A stretch of 64,000 nucleotides of DNA from Rhodothermia bacterium (GTDB lineage Bacteria; Bacteroidota; Rhodothermia; Rhodothermales; UBA2364): the NCBI GenBank assembly GCA_017303715.1, contig JAFLBZ010000005.1, positions 1 to 64,000 on the forward strand, read 5' to 3'. Under the pieces are notes generated by a model, which saw only the letters and a program-made list of their open reading frames with translations, did not search any database and was not told the DNA's origin. Both the position numbers and the translations under genes were made by a program. The number at the start of each line of letters is the position of its first letter. Position 1 is the stretch's first letter. Shown here piece by piece: positions 52,740 through 62,630 of the stretch.

Positions 52740-54848
52740 ATGCTACAAACTTCTCCTTTAGCAATGGAAGTTGCTTCAGATTTGCAAACACAAATTAACT
52801 TGCCAACCATTGGGCACTGCGTTGATTTGGCTCCCCAAACGGTTACCCTGACTGATTTCTCCAAGGATATAGCCTTGAATGCGTATCGGACAATGTACAC
52901 CGCGCGCCGATTAGACGAAAAGATGCTCATGCTTCTAAAACAGAACAAGGGCTTTTTTCATATTGGTGGAGCGGGTCACGAAGCCATCCAAATGGCACTG
53001 GGTATGCAAATGGAAATTGGTGAAGATTGGGCACATATCTATTACCGAGATCTCTGCCTAAGTTTGGCTATGGGAATTACCCCACGCGAGGTTTTACTTC
53101 ACCACTTGGCCAAAGCCGATGACCCCTTTTCGGGTGGCCGCCAAATGTCCGAGCATTTTTGTAGTAAATCATTAAATATCGTTGTCCCATCGGCAGAAGT
53201 AGGTTCGCAGTTTTTACCTGCAGCCGGACTTGGTTTGGCATTAAAACACAAAAAAGAAAAGGGTATAGTTTATGTTGGATGTGGCGACGGTGCAACCTCT
53301 CAGGGTTCTTTTTTTGAAGCCCTCAATTGGGCCTCCCGCGACCGTGCACCAGTCCTTTTTGTAGTGCAGAACAATGGCATTGCGATTTCTGTGCCTGTAA
53401 CGGATCAAACTGCGGGTGGAACGGCATTTAAACTCGCTGCCGGCTTTGAAGGTCTTGCACGTATTGAGGTGGATGGAACCGATTTGGCCAAGAGTTATGC
53501 GGCTGTTGCGGCTGCACGGAAATACATTCTTAAGGGCAACGGCCCCGTCATGCTCGTGGCCCATACCGTTCGTCTTCTACCGCATTCATCCTCGGACAAC
53601 CACGCTAAATACCGCCCCAAAGCCATTTTAGAAGCAGAAAAGAAACAAGATCCTTTGGCACGTCTCGAAATTCAGTTGATCGAAGCCGGATACGCCACAG
53701 AGGACTACCTGCACGAGATTAAAAAGCAAATCAATAAAGACATTGATCACGAAGCGCATTGGGCTGCCAAACAGCCAGATCCTGACCCCGCTAACCTGAA
53801 TAGCCATGTTTTGTTTGATGGCGACTTGGGCTTAGAATATGAAAAATCTGTACCAAATGGCCCGGATATTGTGGTGGTGGATGCCATTAACAATGCCCTT
53901 AAAGAGGAAATGGCAAACGATAAAAACGTGATTGTTTACGGCGAAGATGTCGCTGATGGCAAAGGAGGCGTCTTTACGGCCACCCGTGACCTATCAAAAA
54001 TGTTTGGCCACGATAGATGCTTTAATTCGCCACTGGCGGAAAATTCTATCATTGGGACAGCTGTTGGCTTCAGTCTTTTGGGATACAAGCCCGTTGTTGA
54101 GATTCAGTTTGCCGATTATGTTTGGCCGGGTCTTCAAGCCATTCGTAATATGGTTTCTACGTTTCGTTGGCGTTCCAATAACCTCTTTGAATGCCCGATG
54201 GTGATCCGAATCCCAACGGGTGGCTATATTCATGGCGGCCTATGTCATTCACAAAATATTGAAGCATTTTTTGCCCATATGCCCGGCTTGGTTATTGTAA
54301 TGCCCTCTAATGCAGCCGACGCAAAAGGATTGCTAAAAACGGCTATTCGGTCAAAAGACCCAATTTTGTTCTTAGAACATAAATTCTTGTATCGGCAACC
54401 AGTGGCTAAAACACCAGAGCCAGACGAGAACTACTTGGTGCCTATTGGTAAAGCCAAAGTCGTACAAAAAGGAAAAGACTTGACGATTGTAACGTATGGT
54501 GCACTTGTTTATAAAGCCATGAACGTCGCACGTGCCTTAGAAAAACAAGGTACTTCGGTTGAAATTATAGACATACGCACCATTTTGCCATTCGACGCTG
54601 AAACCGTCATCGAATCGGTTAAGAAAACCAATCGTGTGATGGTTCTTCATGAAGACCATGAGTTTATGGGCTTTGGAGCCGAAATTTCTGCACAAATCAC
54701 CCAAAATGCCTTCCGACATTTAGATGCACCCGTAAAACGGGTTGCAGGAACTTTTACCCCAACACCATTCTCTGATGTTTTAGAACGTGCAGCATTGCCA
54801 CAAGACCAAGAAATCCTTGAGGCAGCAAAAGAACTGTTGGCTTTTTAA
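52740..54848 (+). CDS. 2-oxoacid dehydrogenase E1, alpha and beta subunits fused
   Basis: This 702-residue protein joins the alpha and beta chains of a thiamine-diphosphate E1 in one polypeptide. The ATG at 52740 (MLQTSPLAMEV) is used; 52764 is also possible, and the TTG at 52656 is rejected. The alpha part (1-370) has GGAGHEAIQMALG near 80, YYRDLCLSLAMG near 103, and the ThDP/Mg motif GCGDGATSQG near 180 running to VVQNNGIAIS near 210. The beta part starts near 380 (INNALKEEMANDKNVIVYGEDVADGKGG), with the conserved Glu in GEDV, and ends with the ligand domain (RTILPFDAETVIESVKKTNR). The sequence type is branched-chain or pyruvate E1. An E2 gene lies at 38145-39833, not adjacent. Confidence 0.92.
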   Translation: MLQTSPLAMEVASDLQTQINLPTIGHCVDLAPQTVTLTDFSKDIALNAYRTMYTARRLDEKMLMLLKQNKGFFHIGGAGHEAIQMALGMQMEIGEDWAHIYYRDLCLSLAMGITPREVLLHHLAKADDPFSGGRQMSEHFCSKSLNIVVPSAEVGSQFLPAAGLGLALKHKKEKGIVYVGCGDGATSQGSFFEALNWASRDRAPVLFVVQNNGIAISVPVTDQTAGGTAFKLAAGFEGLARIEVDGTDLAKSYAAVAAARKYILKGNGPVMLVAHTVRLLPHSSSDNHAKYRPKAILEAEKKQDPLARLEIQLIEAGYATEDYLHEIKKQINKDIDHEAHWAAKQPDPDPANLNSHVLFDGDLGLEYEKSVPNGPDIVVVDAINNALKEEMANDKNVIVYGEDVADGKGGVFTATRDLSKMFGHDRCFNSPLAENSIIGTAVGFSLLGYKPVVEIQFADYVWPGLQAIRNMVSTFRWRSNNLFECPMVIRIPTGGYIHGGLCHSQNIEAFFAHMPGLVIVMPSNAADAKGLLKTAIRSKDPILFLEHKFLYRQPVAKTPEPDENYLVPIGKAKVVQKGKDLTIVTYGALVYKAMNVARALEKQGTSVEIIDIRTILPFDAETVIESVKKTNRVMVLHEDHEFMGFGAEISAQITQNAFRHLDAPVKRVAGTFTPTPFSDVLERAALPQDQEILEAAKELLAF

Positions 54849-54859
54849 ATCCTAAATCC

Positions 54860-55573
54860 ATGCGCCATATTTTTTGCACCTTTTTCCTCCTGCTTTTGGG
54901 TATCTCTTCGCCTACCTTCGGCCAAACAATCGAAGTAACGCAACCAAGCCACGTTTTCGGGAACATTACGGAAGGCACAAAAGCCAGCCATGTTTTTCGG
55001 TTTGTAAACCGAGCCAAGTCGCCATTGAGTATCCGCGATGTACGGGCATCTTGCGGGTGTACAACGCCAGAATGGACCAAAAAGGAAATACGACCAGATA
55101 GTACCGGTTACATAAAAGTGGTATATGACTCCACGGGACGTCCCGGGCCGTTTTCAAAATCTGTCGTTATGACCACTACTTTGGGTGAGGATGTTTTTTT
55201 GGGAATTTCGGGTAATGTAGTCCCCGTCTCCTTGAGCGATAAGCCGCGACAGGGCGCATTAGCCTTTGAACATGAACGGATTGAATTAGGGCTTCTCCGG
55301 ACGTTAGACACAGTAGAAATCACCTACTTGTTCCAAAATTTAGGATCAAAGCCGGTAAAAGTCCTTAATGTATGGGCTGCCGGAAATCAGGCTATTGGCA
55401 ACTGGGAGAAACAACCAATATTCCCCCAAGAACTATCCAAAGTTGTTATAAAACTTTCAAATGCTTTGGTGTCAAAAAGCGGAAAATTTGAGATTCCCGT
55501 ACTCATTGACACAAATGATGCAGAACAGCAAAAAAAATCCCTTCTCATTGTCGGGGAACTTGAAGGGATCTAA
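54860..55573 (+). CDS. Exported DUF1573 protein
   Basis: This 237-residue protein has a signal peptide (MRHIFCTFFLLLLGISS, ending FGQ). The mature N-terminal half is a DUF1573 domain: IEVTQPSHVFGNITEG, then HVFRFVNRAKSPLSI and the signature RASCGCTTPEW, with the conserved Cys pair. The second half is a related Ig-like beta domain (ITYLFQNLGSKPVKVL). DUF1573 proteins are common in Bacteroidota and Planctomycetes and their function is unknown. It starts 11 bp after the E1 gene, so it may share that transcript, though no functional tie is evident. Confidence 0.85.
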   Translation: MRHIFCTFFLLLLGISSPTFGQTIEVTQPSHVFGNITEGTKASHVFRFVNRAKSPLSIRDVRASCGCTTPEWTKKEIRPDSTGYIKVVYDSTGRPGPFSKSVVMTTTLGEDVFLGISGNVVPVSLSDKPRQGALAFEHERIELGLLRTLDTVEITYLFQNLGSKPVKVLNVWAAGNQAIGNWEKQPIFPQELSKVVIKLSNALVSKSGKFEIPVLIDTNDAEQQKKSLLIVGELEGI

Positions 55574-55590
55574 AATTACAGAAAAACAGG

Positions 55591-56370
55591 CTATTTGATG
55601 CCTGCAAGGTCTGGATGTTCATCCACCAAGTATTTCTCAAAGCTATTGGGAAAGCCCATATCTATTAATTGCATTTTTGCAAGAGTAGCTTCTTCTTTTC
55701 GGTCATACTTGCCATACAAAACGCGATACATTATTACGCCTTGTGCGGTCTGGATACTTCGGATCGTCGCTTCAGATCCTAATTTTGCAACCACTTTTTC
55801 AGCTAAAGCACGCTCTTTAGATGCTGACACTTGTATGGCCCAAGCCTCAAAGTCTTTTGGAACACGGGACACGTAAGCCGGAACTTGGGAAAGAATATAA
55901 ATTCTTACGGGGACTACACCCGGATTTATCATGCCAATCTCTTGTGCAGCACCAAATGAAAGGTCAATGATGTTGTTGGAACCATACAAAAAAGGCCCTC
56001 TGTCATTGATTCTTACAACCACTTCCTTTTGGTTATTCAGGTTGATCACGGAAACCATCGTACCAAAGGGTAGGTATCTATGTGCGGCAGTTTTCGCACT
56101 TGCATCGAAAACCTCTCCAGAGGCAGTAAGCCTTCCCGAATACGAATGGGCATAATAGGTAGCCCAGCCTGCAGCAAAGGCATTGCCGATCGGTACTGCG
56201 GGGCGCCCTCGGCTGTAACTTGTTACGACACTTGTTCCGACATTGGTTGTGTAATAACCTGCATTATTAGACGTTGCCGTTGGAATGGGGGCAGCGCTTT
56301 TGGGTTGAGCAAAGACGCTCATCTGTATTGTGTAGTACAATACGATCGTAAGGAAGTAGATTTTTTTCAT
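55591..56370 (-). CDS. rlpA: RlpA-like protein with double-psi beta-barrel and SPOR domain
   Basis: RlpA proteins are periplasmic septal-ring lytic transglycosylases that cut peptidoglycan lacking stem peptides. This one has 259 residues with a signal peptide ([16 protein letters not shown]). The double-psi barrel spans about 65-150: [34 protein letters not shown], and RINDRGPF, with the catalytic Glu and Asp candidates in SGEVFD and NDRGPF. The C-terminal SPOR-like region ([18 protein letters not shown] to YRVLYGKY) should bind denuded glycan at the division site. It converges on the DUF1573 gene. Confidence 0.85.
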   Translation of the reverse strand: MKKIYFLTIVLYYTIQMSVFAQPKSAAPIPTATSNNAGYYTTNVGTSVVTSYSRGRPAVPIGNAFAAGWATYYAHSYSGRLTASGEVFDASAKTAAHRYLPFGTMVSVINLNNQKEVVVRINDRGPFLYGSNNIIDLSFGAAQEIGMINPGVVPVRIYILSQVPAYVSRVPKDFEAWAIQVSASKERALAEKVVAKLGSEATIRSIQTAQGVIMYRVLYGKYDRKEEATLAKMQLIDMGFPNSFEKYLVDEHPDLAGIK

Positions 56371-56485
56371 TGATTCAATTTTGTTGCGGAAAGGATAAGG
56401 GTATTGATTTCCCCAACAAAATTCATTCCAAATCCAGTAATACTTATTCTAAATAGTAAATTGACGATTAAGATGTTTGGGTATT

Positions 56486-57640
56486 CTAAACATTGTACAA
56501 CGCCCGATCTAAGTCCTCAATCAAGTCATTTACATGCTCAATCCCAACAGAAAGCCGGATTAGTGAGTCGTGAAGTCCAGAAGCATGTCTAATATCGGCT
56601 GGGATAGAGGCATGGGTCATGGTTGCGGGATGATTTACCAAACTTTCCACTCCGCCTAAACTTTCCGCTAGGGAAAATAATTTCGTGGAAGACATGAACT
56701 GAATGGCCTTGTCTATGACATCGTTTTTAAGTATAAAACTTAACATCCCACCAAAATTTCGCATCTGCCGTTGGGCCAAAGCATGGCCTTCGTGTGTTTC
56801 AAGACCCGGATAATACACCTCACCAACTTTTGGATGGTTCTTCAAAAAATGGGCGATTTGTTGGGCATTTTCGCCATGACGATCCATGCGAACGGCCAAG
56901 GTCTTTATACCTCTTAGCGTCAAGAAGCAATCCATAGGCCCCGGAACCGCACCAGCAGATTTGACTTGGAAGCGGAGACGTTCGATCCATGTTTCGTCAT
57001 TTGTACATATAGCACCGCCAATAACATCAGAGTGGCCGCCGAGATATTTGGTGGTAGAATGTAAAACCATTGTCGCCCCCAAGCGCAGTGGTTGCTGTAA
57101 ATAGGGCGAAGCAAAAGTATTGTCCACTACGACATCAATCCCAAATTGAGTCCCTATTTTTGCAATGGCTGCTATGTCCAATATTCGGATTAACGGATTG
57201 GTTGGGGTTTCGACCCATAAAATGCGCGTTTGTGGCCGGATAGCTTCTTCAATTTCGGAAAGGTTGCGCATGTCCACAAAGCTAAAGGCGAGACCAAACC
57301 GCTCGAAGGTTTGCGTAAATAGGCGATAAGTTCCGCCGTAGAGATCGCTGGTAGCAATGATGTGATCTCCGGGCGATAAGGAACGCATAATGGCATCGGT
57401 AGCGGCCACACCTGAGGCAAATGTTATTCCAGTTTTGGCTGCTTCTAATGCTGCCAAGTTTTCTTCTAAGGCGGTACGGGTGGGGTTGTGAACCCGTGCA
57501 TATTCGTAACCCTTGTGGTCTCCGGGAGTAGCCTGCACAAAGGTTGAGGTCTGATAAATGGGCGTCATGATTGCACCCGTTGTGGGATCCGGTTGCTGGC
57601 CTGCATGGATGGCTAACGTTTCGGCGTGGTAGGTATTCAT
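56486..57640 (-). CDS. Cystathionine gamma-synthase / gamma-lyase family PLP enzyme
   Basis: This 384-residue Cys/Met-metabolism enzyme binds PLP through Lys198 in LHSTTKYLGGHSDV. Other family motifs are YARVHNPTRTALEENLAALE near 47-66, FASGVAATDAIM near 74, PTNPLIRILDI near 147 and VVDNTFASPYLQQP near 171. The end ends LIRLSVGIEHVNDLIEDL, with the substrate-binding Arg. Members carry out gamma-synthase, gamma-lyase or O-acetylhomoserine reactions and motifs alone do not separate them. It is a single gene with no operon partner; the TPR lipoprotein gene lies upstream on the same strand with an 87-bp gap. Confidence 0.9.
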   Translation of the reverse strand: MNTYHAETLAIHAGQQPDPTTGAIMTPIYQTSTFVQATPGDHKGYEYARVHNPTRTALEENLAALEAAKTGITFASGVAATDAIMRSLSPGDHIIATSDLYGGTYRLFTQTFERFGLAFSFVDMRNLSEIEEAIRPQTRILWVETPTNPLIRILDIAAIAKIGTQFGIDVVVDNTFASPYLQQPLRLGATMVLHSTTKYLGGHSDVIGGAICTNDETWIERLRFQVKSAGAVPGPMDCFLTLRGIKTLAVRMDRHGENAQQIAHFLKNHPKVGEVYYPGLETHEGHALAQRQMRNFGGMLSFILKNDVIDKAIQFMSSTKLFSLAESLGGVESLVNHPATMTHASIPADIRHASGLHDSLIRLSVGIEHVNDLIEDLDRALYNV

Positions 57641-57727
57641 GTTTTTTAAGAAGGTTAATTTGAATAAAATAGGCCAGACCTATAAAAGATCTGACCCAAA
57701 ATACATCAACAACTCTATAAAGAGGCC

Positions 57728-58891
57728 CTAATTTCCTGCACAACTATAAGCTTCAGTCGTTTTTGGATCTTTAGTACCCAAAATCTGTGCGTAGATGCTA
57801 AACAACGACTGGCAAATTTGCTTATTGTCCCGTTTGGCTGCTGTGTTCTGTGCCCGAACTTTTTCCAACAAAGGCATTGCTTTTCGGAAGAAATTGTCTC
57901 GTTCTCCTTTAAGCGTATTGAATTTCTGTATTTCGTCCGACTTTAATTCAATCATTAGTTTGTTGACAGCAGCAGCTTTGTTAAAGTATGCGATACCAAT
58001 ATTATAGACCACATTTTCGTCTTCACCGTTCAGGGAAAGCGCACGTTCCAAAATAGGCATGGCTTCATCAAACTTATCCAATTGTAGCAGAAGGTTGCCC
58101 CAACGGAGGAGGTTGTCAAAGTCCCTAGGGTTTTTTTCATCCTGTGCTTTGTAATTGGCTAAGGCCTGATCTGCTTGTCCTGATTTACGGTAAGCATCTG
58201 TCAACATCGCCGAAATCTGCTCGTTGGCTGGGAACTTGGTCGCCGCTGGTTCTAAGATACGAAGGGCATCGTTTGCCCGATCTTTGAGGAGATATAAGTA
58301 TATATTGCCAAGAAGTACATACGAATCCTCTTTTGCACGGCCCGTTTTAATGGCTTGCTCGTATGGATCAGCGGCCTGCTCATATTTTTCCATTTTATAG
58401 TAACTCCGACCCAATAATTCAAACGCATAGGTAGAATCCGGCAAAAGGGTTGTGGCATTTTTAAAGTGTCCGGCTGCTTTTTCTGCCATACCCGCTTGCG
58501 TACTATTAAACGCATTTACGCCGTCGTTTATCTCTAATGCCCACGAACTGAGTGCAATTCGTCCAAGATCAGCAACTTGTTTGGGGTCTAATTCCTTTGC
58601 TTTTCCAACGGCTGTAGCCATTTCAGCATATTTAGTAGCACGCACGAGGGGGTCTGTCGCTCCTTTTGCAATCTCAGCCAAGGCCATTGCCTTATACTTC
58701 CATGCTTCCGCGTTGTTTGGGTTTGTTTCAATGGCCTTCTCGAATTTGGTAAGGGCTGTTGCATAGTCTTTGCTGTTCATATTGAGCTTGCCCCCCTCGA
58801 CATTGGGGTCACTCGAACAACCAGCACCCATCGTAAACAAGCCTGCTACAACAAATGCCAAAAGCAGGTATGGGTTTATTCTTTTGTACAT
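57728..58891 (-). CDS. TPR-repeat lipoprotein
   Basis: This 387-residue protein is a predicted lipoprotein: the ATG at 58891 (MYKRINPYLLLAFVV) gives a lipobox ending GAGC at residue 22-25. A start at 58975 would add 28 residues before the signal and is rejected. Tandem TPR units run through most of the chain: DYATALTKFEKAIETNPNNA near 40, AFELLGRSYYKMEKYEQAAD near 155, and NLLLQLDKFDEAMPILERAL near 265. The final 60 residues are helical with a Cys near the end (YSCAGN). It is probably an envelope scaffold for protein complexes; no partner is indicated by context. Confidence 0.82.
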   Translation of the reverse strand: MYKRINPYLLLAFVVAGLFTMGAGCSSDPNVEGGKLNMNSKDYATALTKFEKAIETNPNNAEAWKYKAMALAEIAKGATDPLVRATKYAEMATAVGKAKELDPKQVADLGRIALSSWALEINDGVNAFNSTQAGMAEKAAGHFKNATTLLPDSTYAFELLGRSYYKMEKYEQAADPYEQAIKTGRAKEDSYVLLGNIYLYLLKDRANDALRILEPAATKFPANEQISAMLTDAYRKSGQADQALANYKAQDEKNPRDFDNLLRWGNLLLQLDKFDEAMPILERALSLNGEDENVVYNIGIAYFNKAAAVNKLMIELKSDEIQKFNTLKGERDNFFRKAMPLLEKVRAQNTAAKRDNKQICQSLFSIYAQILGTKDPKTTEAYSCAGN

Positions 58892-59072
58892 GTTCAAAAA
58901 GTTTAATGGATAGGAAAAGGAACGGAAAAGGCTCTCCGTTGTGGAATATTGAAGAAGGTAACAACAAAAATCCAATAGAACAATGATCCTAGTTCAACAT
59001 CGGCGGATTACCTTCAATCTTAAAAAACATTACACCGAAATAACATTAAAAAATGTAGGGGATTCACCGAAG

Positions 59073-60317
59073 ATGCAGTCATTTATCCATGTACCTCAAT
59101 TTCACCCTTTCCCAATCCAAAACCTGCCATATGGAGTTTTTTCGTTGGACGACGCATCAGAGAGACACGTCGGAGTGGCGATAGGGGATTATGTTTTAGA
59201 TCTGACACTTTGTGAGCGGATGGGCTTTTTAACACTTTCGGACGCGGCTGGATATTTTCAAGATGGCGTCCTTAACACCCTTATGGGTAAATCTCCAGAC
59301 GTTTGGTCTGATGTAAGAAAGCAAATTGTTAACCTTTTGTTAAGAAATTCAGTTTTGGAAAAAGAAGGCCGCGAAATTTGGCAAAAAGTGATTTTTCCAC
59401 AAGAAAATATTTTAATGTATGTACCTGTAAATATAGGAGATTACACAGACTTCTATGCATCCATCAATCATGCAAGCAATGTAGGGAAAATTTTCCGTGA
59501 CAAAGAGAACCCTCTTTTATTAAACTGGACAAAAATGCCCATAGGTTACCATGGGCGGTCAAGCAGTATTCGGGAATCGGGCGCGCCTCTTTATCGGCCC
59601 AAAGGACAATATCAAAATCTTCAGACTGGGGACGTCATTTTTGGCCCCAGTCTTCAGTTGGATTTTGAGTTGGAAATGGGGGCATACATCGGAACTGGAA
59701 ATGTACTTGGCGAACCAATATCGGTTCTTGAGGCGTCACGGTACATCTTTGGGTTCAGTTTGCTAAACGATTGGAGCGCACGAGACATCCAACGCTTTGA
59801 GTACCAACCACTCGGACCTTTTTTGGGGAAGAACTTTGCTACCTTCATTTCCCCGTGGGTAGTTCCGATGGAAGCTTTGGAACCGTTTATCGCTTTTTAC
59901 CCAAAACAAATGGGAATTTCCGGTTATCTGGAACAAGAATTGTTGCCAAAGATAGAAGTAACGCTTCAGGTTTTTCTAAAAACCAAATTTAGCAACAATT
60001 CTGTTCTTCTCAGCCAAACCAATACGAATGAGGTGTATTGGTCGTTTGAGCAGATGATCGCCCACCACACCATTAACGGTTGTAACCTTCGTCCCGGAGA
60101 CCTCCTTGCTAGCGGGACAATCAGTGGTTCGTCACCCGATGCTTATGGCAGTCTATTGGAAATGACTTTCGGAGGACAAGTTCCAATTGCTGTTGGAGCA
60201 GAAGAACGAACTTGGTTACAAGATGGCGATACTGTTACCTTCAAGGCTTTTGCAAAGCATACAGAATATTGCATCGGCTTTGGTGAGGTGACGGGTACAA
60301 TACTCCCACCGAGATAA
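59073..60317 (+). CDS. fahA: Fumarylacetoacetase
   Basis: This enzyme hydrolyses 4-fumarylacetoacetate to fumarate and acetoacetate, the last step of tyrosine breakdown. The ATG at 59073 (MQSFIHVPQFHPF) gives 414 residues, the usual length; 58983 adds 30 unsupported residues. The motif DYTDFYASINHASNVGKIFR near residue 127 contains the metal-binding Asp and the catalytic His. MPIGYHGRSSSI near 160, LDFELEMGAYIG near 195 (Glu ligands), LLNDWSARDIQ near 230 (Asp ligand) and LGKNFATFISPWV near 250 complete the site. No other tyrosine catabolism gene is in the window. Confidence 0.95.
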   Translation: MQSFIHVPQFHPFPIQNLPYGVFSLDDASERHVGVAIGDYVLDLTLCERMGFLTLSDAAGYFQDGVLNTLMGKSPDVWSDVRKQIVNLLLRNSVLEKEGREIWQKVIFPQENILMYVPVNIGDYTDFYASINHASNVGKIFRDKENPLLLNWTKMPIGYHGRSSSIRESGAPLYRPKGQYQNLQTGDVIFGPSLQLDFELEMGAYIGTGNVLGEPISVLEASRYIFGFSLLNDWSARDIQRFEYQPLGPFLGKNFATFISPWVVPMEALEPFIAFYPKQMGISGYLEQELLPKIEVTLQVFLKTKFSNNSVLLSQTNTNEVYWSFEQMIAHHTINGCNLRPGDLLASGTISGSSPDAYGSLLEMTFGGQVPIAVGAEERTWLQDGDTVTFKAFAKHTEYCIGFGEVTGTILPPR

Positions 60318-60361
60318 GTTTTTCACCACCAATCTTTTTCACATATAAACTGGAGTACAAA

Positions 60362-62542
60362 ATGCTTCGGAAAGGTGTATTGGTGGGCATAAGTTTGCTC
60401 ATTTTAAGTATTGTCGTTGTCAAAGCGCAATGTGCATTTCTTCAAAAAGTTCCTCTTGAAGATCGCATTCGTGACGCAGCATTTATTGTTGAAGGTGAAG
60501 TAATTGAGAAGAGATCTTATTGGGATGACCAAAAGGAGATGATTTATACAGCCTATGAGGTTTCTGTACGACAAGTCCTAAAAGGCTTGCCTTACACCGG
60601 AAAAGTAACTGTCATAACACAAGGCGGGCAAGTTGGAGCGATAGGGGTGGATGTACATCCTTCGCCAGGACTGGAAGTGGGTGCTTTAGGAATGTTTTTA
60701 CCAGTACAACCGAACCCCAAGAGTCTTTCTAAAAAGAATTCCTTTGAAGGACCTATTGGGTATGTTGGCCCTTTGGAATACATCACCTACGACCCAACAG
60801 ACTTCACCCCAGCCGATCCCTTGTTTCGTTACACTTCTCTACAAACTTTGTATCAAGGCATCCGTGCAGTAACCGGAGAACAGTCAGTATTTGTACGGGA
60901 ATTACCGAAATTCCAAATTCCGGTATTGAATAAGAACGCAGCTACACCTTCGATCACAAGCCTTTCGCCATCTACAATTGCCGCCGGAGCAGATCAACAA
61001 CTCACCATATCAGGCTCGAATTTTGGTTCATACAATGCCAGCAACTCTAAAGTTTATTTTAAAAATGTGGATAATGGCGGCTCAACGTATATCGAAGCGC
61101 ATTCAAGCCTGATTGTTTCTTGGACAAATACCCAAATTGTGGTTAAAGTGCCTGCAAAGGCTGGTTCTGGGACTGTTAGGGTGCAAAATAGTGACCCCGC
61201 AACGGGCACTTCTTCCTCCGTGATCTACATCCCTTATGCCCACGCGACGCATACGCATGGATATACAGGAAACATCACCCGTAGAAGATTAATTGACAAC
61301 AATGCTGAGGGTGGATATACCTTCTCTTATAGCACGGAGACTTCTGGAAATGGTGTCAATTTTTACACCCATGCCGCGAAAGCCGCTTTTGAACGTGCAA
61401 TAAGTACTTGGAAAACGAATACGGGCTTTAATGTCCTTAGTGGAGGAAGTTCGAACCTAAATGTGAAGGCTTTCGACGATGTAAACCTTGTTCGTTTTGA
61501 CAACGACAACAACCCGATCACTTCAGGTGTGTTGGGTATAGCAAGTTCATGGTATTCCGATTTTAATCCATCACCGGGGGATACTTACGATATCTCCGTC
61601 GTTCTTGAACTTGATGTGGTTTTCAGAAGGACAGGTACTGGGGGAATTACATGGAATTTTGGTCCTGGGGCAACGCCCGGCTCCCCAACGCAATACGATT
61701 TTGAGTCGGTCGCTCTGCACGAATTGGGGCATACCCACCAGCTCAACCATGTGATTAATTTGGCAAATGCTAACTCTGCTCCAAATGATGGTGGACACTT
61801 TATACAAACACCTGACATGGTCACGTCAATTATGCACTATAGCATCTTCAACAACACTGATTTAAGAACGCTGTATAGTGGCGATATTGATGGTGGGGAA
61901 GAGATGGTTGCCATTTGCACACCACAGTTCGAGATTGAATCTAGGAAGTCTTGTATGGCTCCCGCATCATTACCCATCTCAATGGTTAGTTTTGATGCAA
62001 ATATTGCTCAAAAAGACATCATGCTGAATTGGGTTACCATTAGCGAGTACGAGAATTACGGATTTGATATCGAGCATAAAGAAGGAAATGACCCTAACAC
62101 TCCTTTCGAAGTGATTGGATTTGTAGAAGGAAATGGAACGACCAGTGAACAAAAACAATACCAATTTCTAACGAATGGCTTGTTACCCGGCCTACACACC
62201 TTCCGGCTAAAGCAGCGGGATATAGGATTTGGTTTTTCTTACACGCCTGCCATTGAGGTCGTCTTACCCGGTGAAAAGCCTTTTGCGGTTTCTGGCTTGT
62301 ACCCCAACCCGTTTTCAGAACAGAGTAGCTTCAGGATGTCGGTACAGAAAAAGCAATTGGTACAGATAACCGTTTATGATCTTTTGGGAAGAAAAATAAC
62401 AGAAATTTTCCGTGACGAAGTTCCCGAAAACAATATTCGCACGTTTACCTTTTCCTCCACAAATTTGCCTTCCGGCTCCTATTTAGTTCGGGTACAAGGA
62501 GAAAATTTTGGCCACACCTTTAAAGCAATCTTGAAAAAATAA
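60362..62542 (+). CDS. T9SS-secreted zinc metalloprotease with IPT/TIG domain
   Basis: This is a 726-residue secreted protease. The signal peptide is MLRKGVLVGISLLILSIVVVKAQ. Residues 30-150 hold a beta-rich region with two Gly-rich loops. An IPT/TIG domain covers about 200-290 (PSITSLSPSTIAAGADQQLTI, then GSNFGSYNASNSKVYF). The catalytic domain follows with the metzincin motif HELGHTHQLNH near 452, where Gln replaces the usual Gly at position 8, and the Met-turn candidate SIMHYSI near 490. The C-terminal 75 residues are a type A sorting domain (GLYPNPFSEQSSFRMSV, VYDLLGRKIT, GSYLVRVQG). It is exported through T9SS and probably attached to the surface or released. Confidence 0.88.
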   Translation: MLRKGVLVGISLLILSIVVVKAQCAFLQKVPLEDRIRDAAFIVEGEVIEKRSYWDDQKEMIYTAYEVSVRQVLKGLPYTGKVTVITQGGQVGAIGVDVHPSPGLEVGALGMFLPVQPNPKSLSKKNSFEGPIGYVGPLEYITYDPTDFTPADPLFRYTSLQTLYQGIRAVTGEQSVFVRELPKFQIPVLNKNAATPSITSLSPSTIAAGADQQLTISGSNFGSYNASNSKVYFKNVDNGGSTYIEAHSSLIVSWTNTQIVVKVPAKAGSGTVRVQNSDPATGTSSSVIYIPYAHATHTHGYTGNITRRRLIDNNAEGGYTFSYSTETSGNGVNFYTHAAKAAFERAISTWKTNTGFNVLSGGSSNLNVKAFDDVNLVRFDNDNNPITSGVLGIASSWYSDFNPSPGDTYDISVVLELDVVFRRTGTGGITWNFGPGATPGSPTQYDFESVALHELGHTHQLNHVINLANANSAPNDGGHFIQTPDMVTSIMHYSIFNNTDLRTLYSGDIDGGEEMVAICTPQFEIESRKSCMAPASLPISMVSFDANIAQKDIMLNWVTISEYENYGFDIEHKEGNDPNTPFEVIGFVEGNGTTSEQKQYQFLTNGLLPGLHTFRLKQRDIGFGFSYTPAIEVVLPGEKPFAVSGLYPNPFSEQSSFRMSVQKKQLVQITVYDLLGRKITEIFRDEVPENNIRTFTFSSTNLPSGSYLVRVQGENFGHTFKAILKK

Positions 62543-62630
62543 GCCATCTGGGATACAGTTCGGACAAAATTTGTTTATTGGTGGGGGATTTGTATTATGC
62601 TGAATCCTCCACCGCCCTACTGAATCCATC

